Part shown: one piece after another, positions 58,512 through 64,000 of the stretch
Layout of the letters: each line of letters begins with the position of its first letter
Numbering within the stretch: position 1 is the first letter of the stretch
Virus record (IMG/VR): IMGVR_UViG_3300007609_000005
Location: 1-64,000 of that record
From: a virus
Reading direction: 5' to 3' (one strand)
Length of the DNA: 64,000 bases
The notes under the pieces: generated by a model
The model's database searches: none
What the model was told of the DNA's origin: nothing
Seen by the model: only the letters and a program-made list of their open reading frames with translations
Position numbers and translations under genes: made by a program

Positions 58512-58862
58512 ATGAAGTTAGATTTTCAATTACTTAGACACAACTATATCAAACGACTTGTTATATTTTCTCTATTTCTATATAAGAACCAAAGAAAAAA
58601 TGAAGTGACATATTCCAACTTAGTCCGTTCGTTCATTGACAAAAGACTTAATATAAACATAGAATTGGATATTGATGTTGGTCCAAAAATGCCAAAGGTC
58701 GATGTGAGAAATGTTCTATTAGATGACATACTTGGTGATTCAGATATGGATGTGGGAGTAATGAATCTTGTCATTGTTAATTTCAAAACAGGACACAAAG
58801 AGGAAACACTACAAATAAATTTGAACGATGAAGAAAAATACGAACTATTTTTAGAATCTTAG
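58512..58862 (+). CDS. Hypothetical protein, 116 aa
   Basis: A soluble acidic protein with a basic first 40 residues and no recognised motif. It ends with TAG, overlapping the convergent kinase gene by 4 nt. Confidence 0.5.
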   Translation: MKLDFQLLRHNYIKRLVIFSLFLYKNQRKNEVTYSNLVRSFIDKRLNINIELDIDVGPKMPKVDVRNVLLDDILGDSDMDVGVMNLVIVNFKTGHKEETLQINLNDEEKYELFLES

Positions 58863-59500
58863 TTCGAAACTGGAACATATTTATCAACTTTCCTTTTGTG
58901 CAGCCGGTTGCTGCGTAATTTAAAATATTTCCACTTACGTCTCATGTTCATTGCAACATAATATGCATCAGGTTTCAATAGATCATTGAATATTTTCATA
59001 TTATGAAATTGTCTTTTATAAACCATCTCAATGAATCCATCATCTACATTATGACCACCTTTTTCCGAACGTTCTTTATTTTGTTTTTTCGCAGTTTCGA
59101 GATCAACAATAATATGTACAAACATTAGTTTATATCCATATTTCTTAGATTCCTCCTTCACCCTCAAAAGTACTCTATCATTGGTTGCTGTTGTATCATA
59201 TACAAAGTTTTGTCCAGACTCCATAAAGGCAAATAATCTTTTAATATTCAATTCAGACGAACCCGAAACATATTCCTCACTCGAACCACCTAATAAAGTA
59301 CGTGAAACATCATCTGTTGAAAAAATTTTAACATTTTTCATCTTTCTCTTTATCTCATTCATAGCAAATGTTGATTTCCCAGCACCGGGTGCTCCGGTCA
59401 ATATTATTCCCAATTTAGAATTTTCTCTGAATTCTGGAATTGGGTCATTCTTGGAATACTCTTCATTTATATGTTCTTTATACTTTAAAATTTCCATCAC
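58859..59500 (-). CDS. P-loop kinase (zeta-toxin/AAA_33-like) with N-terminal tag, 213 aa
   Basis: Walker A is TGAPGAGKSTFAMNE (about residues 36-50), followed by STDDVSR (about 61-67) and FVYDTTATN (about 98-106). These match AAA_33/zeta-type kinases acting on RNA 5' ends, nucleosides or UDP-sugars. The N-terminus MMEILKYKEHINEEYSK is the recurrent tag, so the enzyme may be packaged. Its ATG overlaps the previous stop. Confidence 0.65.
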   Translation of the reverse strand: MMEILKYKEHINEEYSKNDPIPEFRENSKLGIILTGAPGAGKSTFAMNEIKRKMKNVKIFSTDDVSRTLLGGSSEEYVSGSSELNIKRLFAFMESGQNFVYDTTATNDRVLLRVKEESKKYGYKLMFVHIIVDLETAKKQNKERSEKGGHNVDDGFIEMVYKRQFHNMKIFNDLLKPDAYYVAMNMRRKWKYFKLRSNRLHKRKVDKYVPVSN

Positions 59501-60504
59501 CCATCATGCCTTATTGTTATATCCACACTATTATATGCTGAATTAGATATCCATATATCATATGGTACTTGGTAAGAAAAATCATTTGAAAATGTATAAC
59601 CATCCTTTATCTTGGTGAAATCATTTGAAAACATGTTACCAACATAGAATCCATCATTTGGTAGGTTACCATAAACACTTGGGTGAGCATATACGAAATA
59701 AGAACCAGTCCCAAAACTCATATGAGTCTCAAAATCAAACCCGTTCTGTAATGAACTTACCGTAAGACCCTTTATACGTGTATCTGTTATATATGCTCTT
59801 GTAGTAGTAACTGATGATGGAAGACTTGGTGTATATCCCCCAATAGGTGTGAGGTCAATCGGACCATAATAAACCTTGTGTTTATAAATAGCAGAGGATG
59901 TTGCACTAAAAGTCATACCATCACCAGTAACAACACTCATTGTAAATATATTCAATTCTGTAACTGCTGGAGTTGATGAGAATGTAGGCGAAATACCACT
60001 TTGAGTACCTACTTCCGGGTAACTACCGGTCGGTACCACTGTACCTAACAATCCGGTAGGACCATTGAATGATATGGAAAATAATGGAGAGTACCCGGGT
60101 GTTATCTGATATGATAAAGATTGTATAGGTGCTAATTGACCAAATTGATACTCATCAATAACAGCATCAAACCCATCTATCAATGGTTCTCTGTATGATT
60201 CTAACATTTGACCAAACAGTTGATATGGTGTCAAATCGGATAATGTTATTCCCCTTGGAACACCACCAACCTCATACGTTGTCCTTCTCAATGAAGAAAA
60301 AGTTACACCACTTGCAGTTGCAACAGACTGTGATCCTATTTCAAGAACACGGTTATGTAATGTCCATGCCATATCACGAACATCTTTTGCATCAATTAAA
60401 TTACCGGTGTTATCTTGTAACCTTTGTAATAACTGAGTAAAATCGTCCTCATATTCCGAGTACCAATTCGATCCTGTTCCAGTTGATGGTGTTCCTAATG
60501 ACAT
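59497..60504 (-). CDS. Probable virion structural (tail or fiber-type) protein, 335 aa
   Basis: A helical N-terminal 90 residues is followed by a Gly/Ser/Thr/Tyr-rich, strand-dominated region (VVPTGSYPEVGTQSG, FSATSSAIYKHKVYYG, VTTTRAYITDTRIKGL) with few charged residues. That composition is typical of phage fibers and tail appendages and unlike the rest of this window. No specific family is identified. Confidence 0.5.
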   Translation of the reverse strand: MSLGTPSTGTGSNWYSEYEDDFTQLLQRLQDNTGNLIDAKDVRDMAWTLHNRVLEIGSQSVATASGVTFSSLRRTTYEVGGVPRGITLSDLTPYQLFGQMLESYREPLIDGFDAVIDEYQFGQLAPIQSLSYQITPGYSPLFSISFNGPTGLLGTVVPTGSYPEVGTQSGISPTFSSTPAVTELNIFTMSVVTGDGMTFSATSSAIYKHKVYYGPIDLTPIGGYTPSLPSSVTTTRAYITDTRIKGLTVSSLQNGFDFETHMSFGTGSYFVYAHPSVYGNLPNDGFYVGNMFSNDFTKIKDGYTFSNDFSYQVPYDIWISNSAYNSVDITIRHDG

Positions 60505-60569
60505 TCAATGAAATTCTTTTATCTATATATTATTTTGAAAAAGCCTATTGTTAATCCAAAAGTTATATG

Positions 60570-60577
60570 TATCTTTG
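60570..60577 (+). promoter_or_regulatory. -7 promoter element TATCTTTG
   Basis: An exact match 27 nt before the TTG start at 60605. It lies inside the longer open frame that begins at 60548. The UTR contains no G. Confidence 0.65.
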
Positions 60578-60604
60578 TACAACAAATCAAAAACACACAC
60601 AAAA

Positions 60605-61492
60605 TTGAGTTATTACAGAAGAACACCAAATTTCCAACCTTACAACAAACAAAATCTTCTTGATCGAATCAACAAGATTGAAATTATCCGTGAGGAAAAC
60701 CAAGTCATTACTAAATATGACGGAAGAGTAACTGCAATTTCAGATGTTTCCAATAAGTATGAGGTCTTTGATATCAAGAAGTATATCCAAGAAAAACTTG
60801 ACCTTATTGAGAAAAACTTTGAAATCAAAGAGTTTTATTTTAGTGTAACAAAAGGAATCCAACAATTGAAACTGATCAGTGATACTATCGAGATCAATGG
60901 TATGGAATTCCACAAAACGTTTTTCATCATCAACTCATCTGATCGTTCAAGAAGACTTCAATTCAATTCAGGACTTTACTCAAAAGGAAGTAACTTCTAC
61001 ATGGTGAGTACAACACAAAACCTCGGACTCTCCAAAAAGCATTACCGAGGAATCACAGATGCAGCCGAGGAAGCAACAAAAGACATCAATGTTGAAACAT
61101 TTGACGAGCAGATTGAAGCAATTCAGAAATTAGTGGGACACAAGGTTGCATTCTCAAAACTACGTAAGGTCATGGTCGGTGATGGTAGTGTAAAAACAAA
61201 TCACCTTAAATTTGATAAACTCAAAGAACATCTTCTGTGGGCACTCCGAGAGGATAAATCTGTAACAATGACCGGTGAAAATTATTCACTCCTCAGAAAA
61301 CGGTCACAATATGCAGGAGATGTCGACCCAAATAAAGATTTCTATATGGATGCATTCATGGTATTCCAAGTTTATATGAAATTGTATTCACACTTGGACT
61401 CACACATTGTTAAAACAGAAACAGAAAGAATTCTTGGAATTACACAGTGGGCTGTGAGAAATGAATTATTGGGTGATCTTTTAGCAGTATAA
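60605..61492 (+). CDS. DUF932-like protein with TTG start, 295 aa
   Basis: The promoter excludes the ATG at 60548, and no other ATG is near. A TTG at 60605 reading (M)SYYRRTPNFQP is the best start. The layout, with GMEFHKTFFIINSSDRSRRLQFNSG-type strands and a C-terminal helical part, resembles phage/plasmid DUF932 proteins, whose role is unknown. Codons are biased like the MoxR gene, suggesting high expression. Confidence 0.6.
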   Translation: MSYYRRTPNFQPYNKQNLLDRINKIEIIREENQVITKYDGRVTAISDVSNKYEVFDIKKYIQEKLDLIEKNFEIKEFYFSVTKGIQQLKLISDTIEINGMEFHKTFFIINSSDRSRRLQFNSGLYSKGSNFYMVSTTQNLGLSKKHYRGITDAAEEATKDINVETFDEQIEAIQKLVGHKVAFSKLRKVMVGDGSVKTNHLKFDKLKEHLLWALREDKSVTMTGENYSLLRKRSQYAGDVDPNKDFYMDAFMVFQVYMKLYSHLDSHIVKTETERILGITQWAVRNELLGDLLAV

Positions 61493-61497
61493 GTATT

Positions 61498-61713
61498 GTG
61501 GAAATAATACACCAAATAATAGCAGAAAGTGTCAGTGGCGGGGTTTTCAACTTCATTGGATATTGGTTAATGATAACGATATTCATTGGAGTTCCCGCCA
61601 AATTAATAGGATTTATAATAAATAGGATTCTAAGACACTGGACAATCAGAAAACATGGATACCCACCACCACATTGTGATGCAGATGGGGATTTTAAAGA
61701 AAAGGATAATTGA
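61498..61713 (+). CDS. Small membrane protein with GTG start, 71 aa
   Basis: A GTG 6 nt after the previous stop opens (M)EIIHQIIAESVSGG followed by a hydrophobic segment (about residues 17-40) and a tail with HGYPPPHCDADGD, which may bind metal. Unassigned; a holin-like role is possible from size alone. Confidence 0.5.
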   Translation: MEIIHQIIAESVSGGVFNFIGYWLMITIFIGVPAKLIGFIINRILRHWTIRKHGYPPPHCDADGDFKEKDN

Positions 61714-61728
61714 CATGATAGTTTGCAA

Positions 61729-62403
61729 TTAATCTCCCATAGCATCCCAATATCCCCAAAGGTATTTCTTAAATCGTTTCATTTGTTTGGCATTAAGAAC
61801 TTTCTTATAAACATCCCAAACCCAAGATTTTATATCCTTGGGATTATTCAATAACTGTAAAATATCATCCTTACTTTTACCTTGCTCAACTAACTGATCA
61901 ATCAATGATTGTGCATAGGCCATCAATTCCTTTTTATCATTCCAATATTTTTTAGGATTATGCGTTGGTGATGAATCTAACAAATATAAATCTGAATTAC
62001 CCATTCTACTAACTTGTTGTAGATGTATAGATTCATGTCTAAGAACCTCATTTAAAAAGGTGCATATATTTCTAACCATTTCTTTATCAGATAATGATTT
62101 TATGAACTTGTCTTCAATAACAACAATCATTATCATATCTTTATACTTATTATAAAGTGCGAATTTTATTCCAGCAAACAATTCTAACTCACGTGGTGCC
62201 ATTTCTTTCTCAATTTCAGTACCAAGGGAATCATGAAACGTGTCAAAATCAGCAAATTCTACTTTATACTCCCTTGACATTTTATTTAACGAAGAAATGC
62301 CATCAAACTTCTCATTTTTCAAACTCTGTAAAAGTTTATCGAAATTAAGTGGTTTTATTACACCTTCACTGAACGATATATAATTATCAAGATATTTCAT
62401 CAC
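61729..62403 (-). CDS. Zincin-like metallopeptidase with N-terminal tag, 224 aa
   Basis: LRHESIHLQQ (about residues 140-149) is an HExxH zinc site, with a later KKELMAYAQ that could give the third ligand (Glu). The N-terminus MMKYLDNYISFSEG resembles the recurrent tag. A protease packaged in the head, by analogy with injected T4 internal proteins, is one inference. It overlaps the next gene's stop (ATGA). Confidence 0.6.
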   Translation of the reverse strand: MMKYLDNYISFSEGVIKPLNFDKLLQSLKNEKFDGISSLNKMSREYKVEFADFDTFHDSLGTEIEKEMAPRELELFAGIKFALYNKYKDMIMIVVIEDKFIKSLSDKEMVRNICTFLNEVLRHESIHLQQVSRMGNSDLYLLDSSPTHNPKKYWNDKKELMAYAQSLIDQLVEQGKSKDDILQLLNNPKDIKSWVWDVYKKVLNAKQMKRFKKYLWGYWDAMGD

Positions 62404-62708
62404 ATACCCAATGCACTATTATCTTTATCCTCATAATATTCTTGTTCAGCCTTAACCTCATCAATAACTGATTGATCAACATTATTTGCTTCAAGTATAT
62501 TAACCACATTCTGATAAACATCCCTTTGTGCAGTTTTGCATATTGTAGTTGCATCACTCCGTTCTATAAACTTTTTCTTACGGAAATCTTCACCATATAA
62601 CTCTTCCCAATACCTTCCACTTCCTAACTGTTTCTTGAAAATATGTTCCCACATTTCACTTCTTATTTTGTCATCAGATGACTCATTGAATTTCTTTAAA
62701 TGTTTCAT
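62400..62708 (-). CDS. Hypothetical protein with N-terminal tag, 102 aa
   Basis: The start MKHLKKFNESSDDKIRS was chosen because it gives the usual tag; 8 residues upstream are dispensable. The body is acidic and helical. It precedes and is coupled to the zincin-like gene. Confidence 0.55.
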   Translation of the reverse strand: MKHLKKFNESSDDKIRSEMWEHIFKKQLGSGRYWEELYGEDFRKKKFIERSDATTICKTAQRDVYQNVVNILEANNVDQSVIDEVKAEQEYYEDKDNSALGM

Positions 62709-62753
62709 ATGGTTATATATTAAACATTCCACCTGAAAAAATGTATAAAAATT

Positions 62754-63494
62754 ATGAACATTGACGAAGTAAAAAAGAAATTAGAGGTATTCAATGACCC
62801 ACAATTCACATTTAATGAGGAGAAACATATGTATCACTACAAAGGTGAGAGGTATATATCAGCAACTCAATTCCTTGAAAAATTCCATAAACCATTCGAT
62901 CAAAATTATTGGTCGAAAAGGAAAGCAGATGAACGTGGTGTTGAGCAACAAGTAGTACTTGATGAATGGCAAGAACTGAATGACTATGCAAATATAGTAG
63001 GATCTGCTACACATGAATGGATAGAGAATTACTTTAACCGAGTATATCAAGAACTACCAACCAATTTAGATATAATCGACCGAATCAACAAATTCAATAA
63101 GATATACCCAACACACCTTTCCAAATTAGAACCGATAAAAATGGAAACCCGGGTATTTTCCAAGAAATACCCAATTGCAGGAACTATTGATTCACTGTTT
63201 CTCTACAAGGGGAAAATTGTCATTGTTGATTATAAGACCAATAAAAAATTTACAACGGATGAAGATAATAGATGGAATATGTTGTTACCTCCATTTGATG
63301 ATCACTATGAGAATCATCACAATGAATATTCCATACAAGTATCATTATATGCATACATTTTGAAAGAGTGGGGATTTGATGTTGCTGGCGGCTATCTACT
63401 ATACATTGGACCTAATGATGATGCAAAATTTTACAAATCACACAACTTTATTGATAGACTTGGTGAATATTTACCACAACATAAGTTTGAATAA
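62754..63494 (+). CDS. PD-(D/E)XK nuclease, RecB/Cas4-like, 246 aa
   Basis: YPIAGTIDSLFLYKGKIVIV (about residues 139-158), continuing DYKTNKK, gives the PD-(D/E)XK core (D...DYK). Flanking segments are ISATQFLEKFHKPFD and HEWIENYFNR upstream and YSIQVSLYAYIL (the QxxxY motif) downstream. It is a DNA nuclease domain of the exonuclease type used in phage replication or recombination. Confidence 0.85.
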   Translation: MNIDEVKKKLEVFNDPQFTFNEEKHMYHYKGERYISATQFLEKFHKPFDQNYWSKRKADERGVEQQVVLDEWQELNDYANIVGSATHEWIENYFNRVYQELPTNLDIIDRINKFNKIYPTHLSKLEPIKMETRVFSKKYPIAGTIDSLFLYKGKIVIVDYKTNKKFTTDEDNRWNMLLPPFDDHYENHHNEYSIQVSLYAYILKEWGFDVAGGYLLYIGPNDDAKFYKSHNFIDRLGEYLPQHKFE

Positions 63495-63527
63495 TTAGTA
63501 TAACAATTATAAAAAAGATATAAAATT

Positions 63528-63983
63528 ATGGATTTTAGAATAGTAAACACCGAAACACTTCTTAAAAACTTCAAACCATATCACGAGTCTATGGATTTGA
63601 TCAATGAGGAGAAAAAGAAATTCACTGATAGAGTTGATAGTATCAGAAATGAAATGGAAGGACTTGTCAAATCATCACAATTGATATTAGACGACAAGAG
63701 TACTCAGTCAAAAAAGGAAAGATTCAATGAATTGCAAACAGAGGCAGTTGAACTAGAAAACGAATTCAGACAGATGATATCTAAAATGCAAAACGAAGAG
63801 TTGGATAAGAACTTCAAAGATATTACTGACATCACACAAGAATGGGCAGTTAATAATGATGTAAAACACGTATTCAATGCACTTCAAATGGCATATACTG
63901 ATGGTACTGCAGATTGTACAGATGAAATCATTGAACTTATCAAAGAAAGAAACTTATATAAAGAATTTACTGAGGAAACCTAA
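63528..63983 (+). CDS. Coiled-coil hypothetical protein, 151 aa
   Basis: A heptad-rich helix spans about residues 20-105 (EEKKKFTDRVDSIRNEMEGL), followed by a short globular end. It starts 33 nt after the nuclease gene and may be an accessory to it. The start lies after an A-rich G-poor spacer. Confidence 0.6.
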   Translation: MDFRIVNTETLLKNFKPYHESMDLINEEKKKFTDRVDSIRNEMEGLVKSSQLILDDKSTQSKKERFNELQTEAVELENEFRQMISKMQNEELDKNFKDITDITQEWAVNNDVKHVFNALQMAYTDGTADCTDEIIELIKERNLYKEFTEET

Positions 63984-64000
63984 AACCAATGATTGATTAT

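Noticed and set aside
60548-60604. Upstream ATG start for the DUF932-like gene
   Set aside because: An exact promoter element (60570-60577) lies inside this extension, so the ATG would be upstream of the transcription start.
1-64000. CRISPR array
   Set aside because: No regularly spaced direct repeats were seen. The only dense repeats are in-frame in the VWA gene or in protein repeats of the homing nucleases.
1-64000. Stop-codon reassignment
   Set aside because: TAA, TGA and TAG all end plausible genes here (TAG for example at 43873-43875, 45771-45773 and 58860-58862), and no gene needs an in-frame stop to be read through except the two decayed ones listed.

Overview
The window is a gene-dense, AT-rich stretch of a large tailed-phage genome whose host is most likely a member of the Bacteroidota. 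The phage assignment rests on T4-type genes: a split type II topoisomerase (large and medium subunits), a T4 RNase H-like 5' exonuclease, a T4-type RNA ligase 1, a polynucleotide kinase-like protein, a GH24 lysozyme and a terminase-ATPase paralog. The host assignment rests on two things. Promoters match the Bacteroidota -7 element TAnnTTTG, often only 4-8 nt ahead of the ATG and without Shine-Dalgarno sites. One gene also encodes a secreted protein with a C-terminal type IX secretion (T9SS) sorting domain.

Layout. 1-2.9 kb holds an attenuator-controlled operon (HAD phosphatase, glutaminyl-tRNA synthetase) and a candidate minimal RNase P RNA. 2.9-8.9 kb holds a Nudix hydrolase, a P-loop kinase, membrane proteins and a 767-aa protein. 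9-10.7 kb (minus) holds asparaginyl-tRNA synthetase behind a second attenuator. 10.9-20 kb holds a 2H phosphoesterase, a short Rho, an HD hydrolase, two tRNA-type elements and a lysozyme. 20-31 kb holds RNA ligase, an acyl-CoA thioesterase-like protein, an HNH protein, NusG, RNase H and a degenerate terminase ATPase. 31.5-35.3 kb holds the topoisomerase genes separated by a frameshifted gene. 35-45 kb holds a rhomboid protease, a CobT/VWA-like protein and the T9SS protein, the last two lying between two homing-endonuclease-like genes. 45-56 kb holds an ADP-ribosyltransferase-like protein, a C5 methyltransferase, tandem paralogs, CCA-adding enzyme, a second 2H protein, a MoxR/CobS-like ATPase, a YkuK-like protein and a bifunctional-nuclease-domain protein. 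56-64 kb is mostly small proteins, a kinase, a probable virion protein, a zincin-like protein and a PD-(D/E)XK nuclease.

Three themes stand out. (1) Both aminoacyl-tRNA synthetases lie behind what read as classical ribosome-mediated attenuators: a leader peptide with 7 Gln codons before GlnRS and one with 5 Asn codons before AsnRS, each followed by overlapping antiterminator and terminator pairings. (2) The phage carries many parts of a tRNA and RNA maintenance kit: RNase P RNA, tRNAs, CCA-adding enzyme, RNA ligase, kinase, HAD and 2H phosphoesterases. It also carries its own NusG and a Rho lacking the RNA-binding domain. (3) Unrelated proteins share short terminal tags. About 18 carry an N-terminal tag of the type M-K-h-h-K-x-Y/F-N-E, resembling T4 capsid-targeting sequences. 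About 20 others carry a C-terminal tail of the type R-x-x-K-L-x-x-I/L-L. The two sets hardly overlap, suggesting two protein-sorting systems.

All functions are read from sequence patterns by eye. No search, alignment or folding program was run.
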